This document shows, one piece after another, positions 8,176-17,200 of a stretch of DNA of 43,003 nt. The notes under the pieces are model-generated. The model was not told where the DNA came from. It made no database searches and saw only the letters and a list, made by a program, of their open reading frames with translations. The first letter of the stretch is position 1. The number at the start of each line of letters is the position of its first letter. Origin of the DNA: Alphaproteobacteria bacterium (GTDB lineage: Bacteria; Pseudomonadota; Alphaproteobacteria; Thalassobaculales; Thalassobaculaceae); NCBI GenBank assembly GCA_022822665.1, contig JAJEAR010000061.1, forward strand, positions 1 through 43,003, given 5' to 3'. Position numbers and translations under genes: made by a program.

Positions 8176-9414
8176 ATGACGTGCTTTTTCCGAAAATGGA
8201 TGGTTCTGTCGGCGGCAGGAATACTCTTGGCGACAGTGACCACGACAGCCCGGGCCCAGGATGCCGGGCCGATCCGTCTGGGCTTGATCGACATATACAG
8301 CGGCGGCGTTGCGTTCATTGCCGAGAGTATTCGTACCGGCTTCGAGATCGCCCTGCAGGAAGCCAATGACGCCGGCGGCGTCAACGGCCGCATGTTCGAA
8401 CTGACGACCGCCGATATGGGAGGCAGCGTCGAAAAAGCCGTCACCGAAGCACGGCGCATGATTCTCGAGCAGGATATCCGATACGTTACGGTGGGCATCC
8501 ACAGCGGCGCAGCGGTCGCCGTCGGCAGTCTTGCCAAGGAACACAAGGCTCTGGTCGTCGGCGGATTTGCCACCAGCAAGCGCCTGACCGGATCCGAGGG
8601 CCATCGCTTTGTCGCCCGGGCCAATCTCAGCACCGTCGAGATCGGACGGGTGATGGCCGAGTTCATCAAGGACCGTCCTGATATCAAGTCCGTGGCGACG
8701 ATCGCGCCGGATTACGAGTATGGCCAACACTTCGCCGCCGATTTCGTTGCGCATCTCGAAACCGTGCGACCCGATGTTCAGGTCGTTCGCCAGGAATGGC
8801 CAAAGTTCGGGGCAACCGACTTCGCGCCGCATGTTACCGCCTTGCAGGCCCGACCGGCAGACATGATTGTCGCCGGCGTTTTCGGTGGCGACCTGATCAA
8901 GTTCCTGAAATCGGCACAGGACTTCGGCCTGTTCGACGGCGATACTGAACTGTTTGTCCATGGCCTCGACATCGGCAAGCTTGGTTCGATGGAAGCACTG
9001 CTGCCTGAAAATGCCTTCGGAACCCTCTGGTATCCGTTCTATGCGCTCGATTCAGCCAAATCCCGTGAAATCGAACAGGAAGCCAGTCAGCGCATGGGCA
9101 CATATCCAACCGGGTCCGTTCCTGTCGGATATGTCGCCGGCAAGATGATATCGGAAGCGATCATCCAGGCTGGTGGCGCTGAAGACGTCGGGCGAGTTGT
9201 CGAAGCCCTGCAGAATGTGCAATTCGACGGGCCAACCGGCGCGGTCACGGTCAGGGGCTGTGATGGCATGGCGCTTTATGATTTCTATGTCGGCCGGGTG
9301 AAGCGCGACCCCGGACTGCCCGACGGCGTGGGTGTCGATGATCTGCGCACCTACAACGTCAAGTCGATCGCGCGGAGTTGCGAGGACATTGCCGAGGCCC
9401 GCAAGAAGTCCTGA
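8176..9414 (+). CDS. periplasmic substrate-binding protein of a Liv/amide-type ABC importer
   Basis: Protein of 412 residues with a signal peptide (hydrophobic core VLSAAGILLATV, likely cleavage after TARA). The mature chain is a type I periplasmic binding fold of the Leu/Ile/Val-amide-urea class (Peripla_BP_6): IRLGLIDIYSGGVAF at the start, EANDAGGVNGRMFEL, and the PDYEYGQ segment. A strong ribosome site AGGGAGGA lies 6 bases before the ATG. It heads the rightward arm, 5 bases before livF, and supplies substrate to LivHM from the opposite arm. The fold does not reveal the ligand; the context of CoA ligases and a FAD oxidase points to an organic acid, amide or aromatic compound rather than a branched-chain amino acid (inference). 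Confidence 0.9.
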   Translation: MTCFFRKWMVLSAAGILLATVTTTARAQDAGPIRLGLIDIYSGGVAFIAESIRTGFEIALQEANDAGGVNGRMFELTTADMGGSVEKAVTEARRMILEQDIRYVTVGIHSGAAVAVGSLAKEHKALVVGGFATSKRLTGSEGHRFVARANLSTVEIGRVMAEFIKDRPDIKSVATIAPDYEYGQHFAADFVAHLETVRPDVQVVRQEWPKFGATDFAPHVTALQARPADMIVAGVFGGDLIKFLKSAQDFGLFDGDTELFVHGLDIGKLGSMEALLPENAFGTLWYPFYALDSAKSREIEQEASQRMGTYPTGSVPVGYVAGKMISEAIIQAGGAEDVGRVVEALQNVQFDGPTGAVTVRGCDGMALYDFYVGRVKRDPGLPDGVGVDDLRTYNVKSIARSCEDIAEARKKS

Positions 9415-9419
9415 TCGTC

Positions 9420-10121
9420 ATGCTCGAAGTCCACGAACTGGAGACTGCCTACGGCAGCAGCCAGGTTCTGTTCGGGGTTTCACTTGATGTCCGGGAAGGA
9501 GAGGTGGTGGCACTGCTCGGCCGCAACGGGGCCGGCAAGACCACCACCCTCTCCAGCATCATGGGCCTGGTACGGCCACAGGGCGGACGCGTCATGTTCC
9601 GGGATCGGCCAATCATCGGTCTCGAACCCTACGAAGTCTCCCGTCTGGGCATCGGCATCGTTCCCGAGAACGCCCGCCTGTTCGCTTCGCTGACGGTCGA
9701 GGAGAACTTCGAGACCGCACGCCGCCCAGCCACGGACGGCCACAGCCGGTTTGGTCTCGACGAGGTCCTGAACCTGTTTCCCGACCTGCAGACCCTGCTC
9801 GGAAGACGAGCAGGCATGCTGTCCGGCGGACAGCAACGCATGGTCGCGGTCGCGCGAACCCTGGTCGGCAATCCCGACTTGCTGCTTCTCGACGAACCCT
9901 CAGAAGGACTGGCGCCACGGATCGTCGGAGCCCTGCTCGACCAGCTCAAGCAACTGCGTGCCACCGGCATGACGGTCCTGTTGTCAGAGCAGAACCTTCG
10001 GTTTGCCAACGAACTCGCCGATCGCGCCTATGTCATCGAAAAGGGCGAAATTCGATATACCGGATCGATTGCCGCACTGGCGGCAGAACCGGACATACGC
10101 CAGCGCTATCTGATGGTCTGA
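9420..10121 (+). CDS. livF: LivF-type ABC transporter ATPase
   Basis: Protein of 233 residues, the standard LivF length. Walker A is GRNGAGKTT, the signature is MLSGGQQRMVAVARTL, Walker B is LLLLDEPSEGLAP (the SEGLAP form is characteristic of LivF), and LLSEQN replaces the usual H-loop, also a LivF trait. The start ATG at 9420 lies 5 bases after the binding-protein stop. It pairs with LivG to drive the importer. Confidence 0.93.
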   Translation: MLEVHELETAYGSSQVLFGVSLDVREGEVVALLGRNGAGKTTTLSSIMGLVRPQGGRVMFRDRPIIGLEPYEVSRLGIGIVPENARLFASLTVEENFETARRPATDGHSRFGLDEVLNLFPDLQTLLGRRAGMLSGGQQRMVAVARTLVGNPDLLLLDEPSEGLAPRIVGALLDQLKQLRATGMTVLLSEQNLRFANELADRAYVIEKGEIRYTGSIAALAAEPDIRQRYLMV

Positions 10122-10123
10122 AC

Positions 10124-10153
10124 GACGGTGCCCGCACCGAAACGGGCACCGTC
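10124..10153 (+). terminator. hairpin between livF and the CoA ligase gene
   Basis: Perfect 11-base arms GACGGTGCCCG (10124-10134) and CGGGCACCGTC (10143-10153) around an 8-base loop, right after the livF stop. No U-run follows, so partial termination or mRNA 3'-end protection, leaving the distal CoA ligase less expressed than the importer, is more likely than full termination. Confidence 0.45.
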
Positions 10154-10173
10154 TGGGATACAGGATCGACATC

Positions 10174-11709
10174 GTGGTCAACACACACGCCCTGCAGGTT
10201 CCCGAAACCTATCGGCCGTTGACGGTATCGAGCGGAGTGCGCACTTCGGCACTGAAGCGTCCGGATCGCGTAGCGTTGCGCCATGGTCGTGATGAGAGGA
10301 CATTTCGCGACCTGATCAAGCGGATCGACGCGCTGGCCATCGCGGCCGGAACGTCACTCGGCCTCGAACCCGGGCAGCATGTCGGAATCCTGGCGCCCAA
10401 CTGCATTGCCTATATCGAAACCGTGCTGGCCCTGTCCGATGCCGGCATGCCGGTCGTCACCCTTTCAGCCCGCCTGAACCGCGTCGAACTGACCGAAATC
10501 TGCAATGATGCCTGTATCAGGGTGCTGTTCGTTCATCCAGACTGCCTCGACGTCGCCGGCAGCGCGGCGTTCGAGACCGTTGAGCGTCTCGTGGTTTTCG
10601 GCCCGGAGTACGAATCCCTGCTGCACTCAGGCGTTGGCGCCGGGTTTCGGCCGATTGCCGGCGAGTGGGACATATTCAGCATTCCGTTCACATCAGGCAC
10701 CACCGGGCGCCCGAAAGGCGTTATGTTGCCGCACCGGGCCCGTGCACTGCTGTTCTACGCGATGGCGGTCGAGTACGGGTGCTTCGGTCCCGAAGACTCC
10801 TTTCTAGCGATCGCGCCGCTCGCCCATGGCGCCGGCCTGGCCTTTGCGATTGCACCGATATTTTTCGGCGGGACCTGCGAACTGGTCACCACTTTCGAGG
10901 CCTCCAGCGTCATTGGCCGCCTGAGGGATGGCCGGTTCACCGGGGTGTTCATGGTGCCGACCCATCTGCATGCGATCCTTTCCCTGTCCGACGACGTTCT
11001 GACCGCACACCGGGATGTCGCCCTGAAGAGCCTGATCAGCAACGCCGCACCGCTTTCGCAACGGGTCAAGGAGCAAATCGTCGCACTGTGGGGTGATCAT
11101 CTGTTGCACGAAACCTACGGATCGACGGAAGTCGGCATCGCCTGCAACATCCGCCCGGCCGACCAGCTTCGCAAGGAGGGCAGCGTCGGACTGGCCTTCC
11201 CCAACTGCGCCATCGAATTGCGCGACCCGGACGGCCGGGAAGTGCCGGCCAACGACATCGGTGAACTCTACACCAATTCTCCCTTCATGTTTTCCGGATA
11301 CTGGCAGCAGGGCGGAGTCACGCCTCCTCCATTGCAGGGCGGCTGGTTCAGTGCCGGCGACCTGGCCCGCAAGGATGACGAAGGCTTCATTCATATCGTC
11401 GATCGCAAGGACGACATGGTGATCTCGGGCGGACTCAACATCTATCCACGCCAGATCGAGGAAGTCCTGTATCGGCATCCGCAAATCGCAGAAGCAGCCG
11501 TTGTCGGGGTGGCCGACGAGAAATGGGGAGAACGGCTGCGCGCCCATGTGGTCACGCGTGGACAACCGGAACCGGATGCCGAGGCAATCATCGCCTACTG
11601 TCGGGAACGCCTGTCCGGCTACAAGGTGCCGAGAGACATCGTGTTTGCCGAATCCCTGCCGAAAAATGCCACCGGAAAGATTCTCAAGCGCGCGTTGCGG
11701 GAGCAGTGA
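10174..11709 (+). CDS. acyl-CoA synthetase (AMP-forming), ANL superfamily
   Basis: Protein of 511 residues. The nucleotide-binding P-loop is FTSGTTGRPKGVM, the adenine-site motif is ETYGSTE, the hinge region is SAGDLARKDDEGFIHIVDRK with GGLNIYPRQIEE, and the C-terminal catalytic lysine lies in NATGKILKRAL. These fit a carboxylate-CoA ligase that makes acyl-AMP, then acyl-CoA. Start is GTG at 10174; no strong ribosome site is seen. As the third gene after the Liv binding protein and livF, it probably activates the imported acid or its oxidation product. Chain length or aromatic specificity cannot be read safely. Confidence 0.85.
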   Translation: MVNTHALQVPETYRPLTVSSGVRTSALKRPDRVALRHGRDERTFRDLIKRIDALAIAAGTSLGLEPGQHVGILAPNCIAYIETVLALSDAGMPVVTLSARLNRVELTEICNDACIRVLFVHPDCLDVAGSAAFETVERLVVFGPEYESLLHSGVGAGFRPIAGEWDIFSIPFTSGTTGRPKGVMLPHRARALLFYAMAVEYGCFGPEDSFLAIAPLAHGAGLAFAIAPIFFGGTCELVTTFEASSVIGRLRDGRFTGVFMVPTHLHAILSLSDDVLTAHRDVALKSLISNAAPLSQRVKEQIVALWGDHLLHETYGSTEVGIACNIRPADQLRKEGSVGLAFPNCAIELRDPDGREVPANDIGELYTNSPFMFSGYWQQGGVTPPPLQGGWFSAGDLARKDDEGFIHIVDRKDDMVISGGLNIYPRQIEEVLYRHPQIAEAAVVGVADEKWGERLRAHVVTRGQPEPDAEAIIAYCRERLSGYKVPRDIVFAESLPKNATGKILKRALREQ

Positions 11710-12417
11710 GCGAATTCGTCGCTTCTTCACCCGGACCCGTTTGAACCAGCGTCGGCCCGGGAATGCGCCGGCTCCCTGCAGTCCCGAATGCGGCAACGCA
11801 GGACTACCGGCGCGGCACCCTGACCAACCGGTTTTCGATCCGCTCCTTGCGCCACAAGTCGGGTGCGGGCACGTGCGTCCGGGAACAGGAGAACCTCCAT
11901 CCCGGCCGCAATTCCAGCTGGCGCTTTCGGATTTCGTTGGTCGACGCCCGTGTTCGGACTGATGGCGCGGCCGATCGCACGCTTTCGGTGGCGCAGTGGT
12001 TGCGCATGCGGTTGACCGGTCTGTGTTCGCCCGTCCTCGCCAACGGTCCCTTGCCGGTTGTCCGCGCCTCTGGTTGCCGAACCTCCCGCGCCTGCTGCCG
12101 AACCGTGGCGCGGGGGTGTTCAGGCGTCGCATCGACCTGGTTGCCGATCGACAATACCAGCCCGGTCAAGCTGGTGATCCGCCGCCATCATATCCCGCTC
12201 CGTTCGCTCCGATCAGGAAGCGGGTTGCAGATAAACGTAACGCTGGCGTCGGGACCGAACCATGAATTGGGTGAGGGCCATTACGGCGGGAAACCGGAAA
12301 CCGGTCGACCGGGCCTGATCGCGCTGATGTATGCAGGCCGTCCCTCACTGACTTCGGAACCGTGGCGCCGATCGGGTGGGTGACCAATTCCGCAGGACGA
12401 GGGAACGGTTGCGCAAA
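11710..12417. other. 708-base region between convergent genes, no gene recognised
   Basis: Long open frames exist on both strands (as expected at this GC content) but their residues are arginine/serine-rich, match no family I know and have no ribosome site. The sequence could be decayed coding DNA. I see no tRNA, array or convincing terminator. Confidence 0.5.
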
Positions 12418-13587
12418 TCAGTAGCTGCGCGGCAAACCAAGGCGTTCGCCGAGAAAGTTCTTCACCATCTCGTTCGATATCGGACTGAACGGCCCGAGAC
12501 GGGCATCACGGAACAACCGCTCCATCGGACCATCCTCGACCAGCCCGCTTGCCGCCAGCACCCGCATGCAACGGTCGGTAGTGCGAATGGCGGTCTCCGA
12601 GGCCGCCAGTTTGGCCATCGCCGCTTCGACCGAACACGCACGGTTGCGGGAAAGCAGCCAGGCCGCCTTGAACATCAACAGCCGACTCTGTTCAAGTTCC
12701 GTCGCAGCTTCGGCAAGCGGGTGCTGCACCGCCTGGAATCCGCCAACCGGACGGCCGAAAGCAACCCGCTCGCTTGCGTGTTGCACGGCCAGATCCAGCG
12801 CAGCCGCGGAAATGCCAACATAGATTGCGGCTGACAGGATCCGTTCCTCATCGAGCGATGAAAGCAACTGATACCAGCCCCGGCCAGCCTCCCCGACCAG
12901 GGCATCGGCCGGGGCCCGGGCCCCGTCCAGAAACACTTCACAGGTGCAGCCCGCCCGCATGCCCATCAGTTCCAGGCGACGGATCGTCACCGTATCCTGC
13001 CGGCATGGAGTCAGGATCAGGGACAGACCGCCGGCCCGCTTGCCGTCTCGCACCGGTTCGGTGCGGCAGAGTACCAGGATCGCATCGGCATCGGCGGCGA
13101 ACGACGTGTAGAGCTTCTGCCCCGTGACCGACCACTGGTTGTCCCGCATGGCGCCGCGAGTTGATAACTGGAGGATATCGGTGCCCCCGCCGGGTTCGGT
13201 CATTCCGAACGCCATCATGAAATCGCCGCGGGCCAGTCGCGGCAGGTATTCTGCCTGCTGTTCCGGCGACCCGTGTTCGCGAAACATGCGCGCTGTCATC
13301 GCGATCAACACCCAGTTGACCGCCAGTGACGGAAACTGTCGTGACAGTTCCTCGCACAGCACGGCCGATGCCATCACGTCGGCGTTGCTGCCGCCATGGT
13401 CTTCCGGGACCGACATGCCCAGCCACCCCAGTTCGGCAAACCGTTTCCAGAGCGCGCGCGGCACCCGACGCGACCGGTCCATTTCGCGAATGCGTGTTTC
13501 CGGCAGTTCGTCGGCGAAAAACCGGCGAACGCTGTCTCGCAGGAGCCGGTGCTCCTGCGGCGGGTCAAAATCCATCGTCCATTCCAC
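12418..13587 (-). CDS. acyl-CoA dehydrogenase (FAD-dependent), CaiA-like
   Basis: Protein of 389 residues, standard length. N-terminal helical domain from about 8, middle beta domain with the family signature MAFGMTEPGGGTDI (124-137), and C-terminal helical domain with RVAFGRPVGGFQAVQHPLAE (274-293). It would introduce a 2,3-double bond into an acyl-CoA and pass electrons to ETF. The usual catalytic Glu of the C-terminal loop (YEGT in MCAD) is not there: RDARLGPFSPISNEM places P369 at that point. E248 in LDEERIL sits where isovaleryl-CoA dehydrogenase keeps its base, so it may serve instead. A GGAG precedes the ATG by 4 bases. It is read opposite to the neighbouring CoA ligase, sharing a 117-base divergent region. 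Confidence 0.9.
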   Translation of the reverse strand: MEWTMDFDPPQEHRLLRDSVRRFFADELPETRIREMDRSRRVPRALWKRFAELGWLGMSVPEDHGGSNADVMASAVLCEELSRQFPSLAVNWVLIAMTARMFREHGSPEQQAEYLPRLARGDFMMAFGMTEPGGGTDILQLSTRGAMRDNQWSVTGQKLYTSFAADADAILVLCRTEPVRDGKRAGGLSLILTPCRQDTVTIRRLELMGMRAGCTCEVFLDGARAPADALVGEAGRGWYQLLSSLDEERILSAAIYVGISAAALDLAVQHASERVAFGRPVGGFQAVQHPLAEAATELEQSRLLMFKAAWLLSRNRACSVEAAMAKLAASETAIRTTDRCMRVLAASGLVEDGPMERLFRDARLGPFSPISNEMVKNFLGERLGLPRSY

Positions 13588-13704
13588 TCCGCCCCCGCTG
13601 CGGGGTTACCGGTCAGAGACCCGCACGGCGAGGACCCGGATTCTTGTCATGACCGGTCATTCAGCCTACGGTCTTCGCCGTTCCGAACGCAACTCGGGCT
13701 CGCC

Positions 13705-15252
13705 ATGAACTTGGGAATGACCCTTGCGCAGGCCGCACGGAAGTGGCCGGACAAGACGGCCCTGGTATTCGAAGGCCGGCGCTGGCGCTATCGCCAGTGG
13801 AACCTGGAGGTCAACCGGGCAGCCAACGCCTTTGCCGCCCGGGGCATCGGCCGCGGCGACCGCGTCGCCTTCCTGACCTGGAACCTGCCGGAAATGGTCA
13901 CCGGGCTGTACGCGCTGCTCAAGATCGGCGCGGTCCCGGTGCCGATCAACTACCGGCTGGCGGCCAACGAAGTCGCATACATCATCAATGACTGTGCGGC
14001 ACGGCTGCTGGTTTTCGAGGAATCGCTGCGCAACCGGGTCGCGCCGGTCCGCGACCAGTTGTCCAGCCTCGAAGCACTGATCTATGTCGGCGACACGCCG
14101 GAGCGTGATGAAATCCCGTTCTCCGCATTCCTGGCGCCGGCATCGGACCGGGAACCGGGGCCGGGCGCCGGCCTCGATGACCCCGCCTTCATCATGTACA
14201 CCTCGGGCACCACCGGTCTGCCCAAGGGCGTGGTTCGAACCCATGCGGCCGAATTGTTCGGCGCCATGATCATGTCGCTCGAATGCGGCTTCCGGCACGA
14301 CGACTGCATTCTCAACAACAAGCCCCTGTTCCATATCGCCCAGTTGCAGCTGCAGTTTGTGCCGTTCGTCATGCTCGGCGGTATCAACGTCATGACTCGT
14401 GGCTTCGATGTCGAGGAAACGCTGTCCCTGGTCGACCAGGAGACTGTCACGGTCCTGCACGGCGTTCCGACGCAGATGATCATGATGGTCCAGGCCGATC
14501 TGTCCCGCTATTCGCTGCGCAGCCTGCGATGCGGCTTTTACGGCGGTCAGACCCTGGCCGACGACGTGACCCGGCGCTGCATGGCCCTGTTTCCCGACAC
14601 CTTCCTGAATGTCTACGGCTTCACCGAGGGTTTGGCGGTCACCGCCTGCGATTACCGCATTCACCCGGACAAGCTTGGCAGCGTCGGTCAGGCCGCCGTC
14701 GGCATGGACGTGCGCATCGTTCGCACCGGTGCCGACAGCCCGGAAGACCTGGCTGCTCCCGGAGAAGTCGGCGAGCTGATCGCACGCGGTCCGAGCATCA
14801 TGAAGGAGTATTTCAGGGCCCCGGACAAGACCGCTGCTGCCCTGCGTGACGGCTGGTATTTCTCGGGCGACGCCGCATTCGCCGACGAGGACGGTTTTGT
14901 GACCGTGATGGGGCGCATGGATCACACGATCAAGACCGGTGGCGAGAACGTCCATCCGTCGGAGATCGAAAACGTCCTGTTTTCCCACCCGGGCCTGGTG
15001 GATGTCGCCGTGGTCGGTCTGCCGAGCCGCAAATGGGGCGAGGTGGTCTGCGCGGCCGTTGTCACGGCGGACGGAACGCTGAATTCCGATACCCTTGACC
15101 GGTTCTGTCGCGAGAGTCCCGACCTGGCCGACTTCAAGCGGCCACGGCACTATTTCGTTGTCGACAGCATTCCTTCCAATTCCACCGGCAAGGTTCAACG
15201 CGACCGGCTGAAGGAACTGCTGTCAGACCTGTCTTCGACACCGCTTGACTGA
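13705..15252 (+). CDS. second acyl-CoA synthetase (AMP-forming), ANL superfamily
   Basis: Protein of 515 residues. Key motifs are YTSGTTGLPKGVVRTH (P-loop), NVYGFTE, GWYFSGDAAFADEDGFVTV, GRMDHTIKTGGENVHPSEIE (hinge and adenylate contact) and STGKVQRDRL with the catalytic lysine. The ATG at 13705 begins directly with the family's N-terminal residues (MNLGMTLAQAARKWPDKTAL); the longer open frame upstream overlaps the divergent dehydrogenase and is rejected. It differs clearly from the CoA ligase at 10174, so it is not a recent duplicate; the two may act on different intermediates. It forms a transcription unit with the LLM oxidoreductase 20 bases downstream. Confidence 0.88.
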   Translation: MNLGMTLAQAARKWPDKTALVFEGRRWRYRQWNLEVNRAANAFAARGIGRGDRVAFLTWNLPEMVTGLYALLKIGAVPVPINYRLAANEVAYIINDCAARLLVFEESLRNRVAPVRDQLSSLEALIYVGDTPERDEIPFSAFLAPASDREPGPGAGLDDPAFIMYTSGTTGLPKGVVRTHAAELFGAMIMSLECGFRHDDCILNNKPLFHIAQLQLQFVPFVMLGGINVMTRGFDVEETLSLVDQETVTVLHGVPTQMIMMVQADLSRYSLRSLRCGFYGGQTLADDVTRRCMALFPDTFLNVYGFTEGLAVTACDYRIHPDKLGSVGQAAVGMDVRIVRTGADSPEDLAAPGEVGELIARGPSIMKEYFRAPDKTAAALRDGWYFSGDAAFADEDGFVTVMGRMDHTIKTGGENVHPSEIENVLFSHPGLVDVAVVGLPSRKWGEVVCAAVVTADGTLNSDTLDRFCRESPDLADFKRPRHYFVVDSIPSNSTGKVQRDRLKELLSDLSSTPLD

Positions 15253-15272
15253 ACGACCCGGCAGTACGCCCG

Positions 15273-16265
15273 ATGCGCCTCTCCTATGTTTCGCCATTCA
15301 GCACCGCCCCGCATCGTCGGCATGCGACAGAGTACGCCGAACTGGCCGAATCCTGCGGCTATGAGGCGGTCTGGATGCCGGAAGCGTTCGGATCCGATGC
15401 ATTCACGCTTCTCGGCCTGCTCGCCGGCAAGACCAGCCGCCTGCGACTGGCGACGGGGATCGTCAACGTGTTTTCCCGCTCGCCGACGCTGCTGGCCCAG
15501 AGTTTTGCAACCCTGGACGAGATGTCCGATGGCCGCGCCATCATCGGTCTCGGTACCAGTGGCCCGATTGTCATCGAAAACTGGCATGGAAGCCGCTTCG
15601 AAAGTCCCTTGTCCCGCACCCGCGAAGTGGTCGACATCATTCGCCTGGCGCTCTCCGGCGAACGGGTTGACCATGACGGCGCACGGTTCCGGCTCCGCGG
15701 CTTCCGTATGCTGGTCCGCCCGGTGCAGGAGCGGATTCCGATCTACCTCGCAACGCTGAAAGCCCGCTCGGTACGGGAAACCGGCCGAATTGCCGAGGGC
15801 TGGTTGCCGACCCACGTGTCCGTCCGGCATTTGGAGCGTGTCCGTCACCCGTTGTGCGCAGGCGCGGAATCGGTCGGGCGTAACCCCGACGACATCGATA
15901 TGGCGGCCATGACCCTGGCCGCGTGCAGCGAAGACGGTGACTCAGCGCGGGGACTGTGCCGCGAGCATCTCGCCTACTACATCGGCGGCATGGGACAGTT
16001 CTATCACGAGTTGATGCATGGCTACGGCCACGGCGACGTTGCCGACCGGATCAGGAGCGCCTGGTCGGTCGGCAACCGGGCCGAGGCGGCCTCGGTCATT
16101 CCGCGTCCGGTCCTTGACGATCTGGTGATCGCGGGTACTCCCGCCGAGTGCCGCCGGGCGCTGGAAGTCCGGAAACAGGCGGGATTTCGCCACATCGTCG
16201 CCTTTCCCCCGCACGGTGCCGACGTCGAAACCGTGCGAACGACGCTGCGGGTGCTCGCCGGATAA
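15273..16265 (+). CDS. LLM-class (luciferase-like) flavin- or F420-dependent oxidoreductase
   Basis: Protein of 330 residues with the bacterial-luciferase TIM barrel (PF00296). Visible marks include GYEAVWMPEAFG, LRLATGIVNVFSRSP, GRAIIGLGTSGPIV and PLSRTREVVDIIRLALSGE, the pattern of the methylene-H4MPT-reductase-like branch that often uses F420, although FMN use is equally common outside Actinobacteria. Role is probably a reduction or monooxygenation step in the same catabolic pathway. The ribosome site is weak, suggesting coupling to the upstream CoA ligase. It ends 4 bases from the stop of the convergent MaoC gene. Confidence 0.82.
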   Translation: MRLSYVSPFSTAPHRRHATEYAELAESCGYEAVWMPEAFGSDAFTLLGLLAGKTSRLRLATGIVNVFSRSPTLLAQSFATLDEMSDGRAIIGLGTSGPIVIENWHGSRFESPLSRTREVVDIIRLALSGERVDHDGARFRLRGFRMLVRPVQERIPIYLATLKARSVRETGRIAEGWLPTHVSVRHLERVRHPLCAGAESVGRNPDDIDMAAMTLAACSEDGDSARGLCREHLAYYIGGMGQFYHELMHGYGHGDVADRIRSAWSVGNRAEAASVIPRPVLDDLVIAGTPAECRRALEVRKQAGFRHIVAFPPHGADVETVRTTLRVLAG

Positions 16266-16269
16266 ACGC

Positions 16270-16695
16270 TCAGCGCGGGACACGGATCTCGGTGCGGGCG
16301 TCTGCGACAGGTCGTCCATTACGGGTCAGCGTCTGATCGAGAACAACAATGTCAGCGTCGGGATCATGGCGAACCTCGTGCACCACGCCGTCGATCTGCA
16401 CGGTTTCACCGGCAAACACCATGGCACGCATGCGGAATTCCAGTTTCCGGACAAACGCCGTCGGACCAAACGCGTCCACGACCTGCCTGGCGAACAGCGC
16501 GCCATAGATCTGACCGTCGACCACCGGGCCCGGCAGTTGCATCCGGTCCGTGAACTCACTGTCGTAGTGCAGGCGGTGCCAGTCCCAGGTAGCGGCGCCG
16601 TACAGCACCAGGTCGACAATGGAGAAGGTCTTGTGTCCCGTTGCCAGAGATTGCCCGGGCTGCGCTATCGCCGTGTCCACCCGGGAAGTCGTCAT
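16270..16695 (-). CDS. MaoC-type hotdog enoyl-CoA hydratase, catalytic half
   Basis: Protein of 141 residues, a single hotdog domain. The hydratase-2 active site is visible: ATWDWHRLHYD places D38 and H43 five residues apart, the spacing of the catalytic Asp-His pair in R-specific enoyl-CoA hydratases. The start at 16695 overlaps the upstream gene's stop by 4 bases. With its upstream partner, which has the fold but not the His, it probably forms a heteromeric hydratase acting on the 2-enoyl-CoA made by the acyl-CoA dehydrogenase (inference). Confidence 0.82.
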   Translation of the reverse strand: MTTSRVDTAIAQPGQSLATGHKTFSIVDLVLYGAATWDWHRLHYDSEFTDRMQLPGPVVDGQIYGALFARQVVDAFGPTAFVRKLEFRMRAMVFAGETVQIDGVVHEVRHDPDADIVVLDQTLTRNGRPVADARTEIRVPR

Positions 16696-17192
16696 CGGCC
16701 AGTCGCCAGCGGTTGGTAGACCAGGGTTTCGCGGTTGATGGCCAGCAATTCGCCACTGTCGTCTCGGTAGCGCGCAACCGAGGTCACGAACAGTTGCGTA
16801 CCGCCCCGTGAAGAGGCCCGTTCGGTGATGTCCTCGAGTGTCCAGACAACCGAGATTCGGTCGGAAGGCAGGACCGCTCGAAAGAACTCGTAGGAATTGC
16901 CCGCCCGGATCATTCGGCACCCTTCCACCGGCAGGTCCCAAGCATGGCCAATGTAGCCATGATCATCCGGGGGACCCACGGCATACTGACAGGATTCGAC
17001 GATCATCGTCGGCGGCGCCACCAGTGCGGGGAATCCAGCTTGCCGGGCGTAGTCGTCGTCCCGATACAGCGGATTGTCGTCGCCCAGCGCCAGGGCAAAG
17101 TACCGGATGCTGGCGCGTCCGATCTCTTCCTGCGCCGGGTAGACCGCCTCACGGCCAATCCATGCCTTGAGTTCGTCGGTGAGCAACGACAT
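16692..17192 (-). CDS. FAS1-like/MaoC N-terminal dehydratase-fold protein, probable non-catalytic partner
   Basis: Protein of 166 residues fitting the MaoC_dehydrat_N (FAS1-like) hotdog family: LGDDNPLYRDDDYARQAG and LVAPPTM are its marks. The hydratase dyad is half kept: D38 is present but the His position is Y43, as usual for the structural subunit of two-part hydratases. ATG at 17192 was chosen over longer frames because it lies 8 bases after the upstream stop and begins the family's N-terminal helix (MSLLTDELKAWIG). Acts with the next gene, which it overlaps by 4 bases. Confidence 0.8.
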   Translation of the reverse strand: MSLLTDELKAWIGREAVYPAQEEIGRASIRYFALALGDDNPLYRDDDYARQAGFPALVAPPTMIVESCQYAVGPPDDHGYIGHAWDLPVEGCRMIRAGNSYEFFRAVLPSDRISVVWTLEDITERASSRGGTQLFVTSVARYRDDSGELLAINRETLVYQPLATGR

Positions 17193-17200
17193 GCGGCCGC

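Noticed and set aside
11763..12383. Open frames of up to about 200 codons in the gap after the first CoA ligase
   Set aside because: Composition of non-coding high-GC DNA on both strands, with no ribosome site and no recognised motif; could be decayed, but no ancestor could be named.
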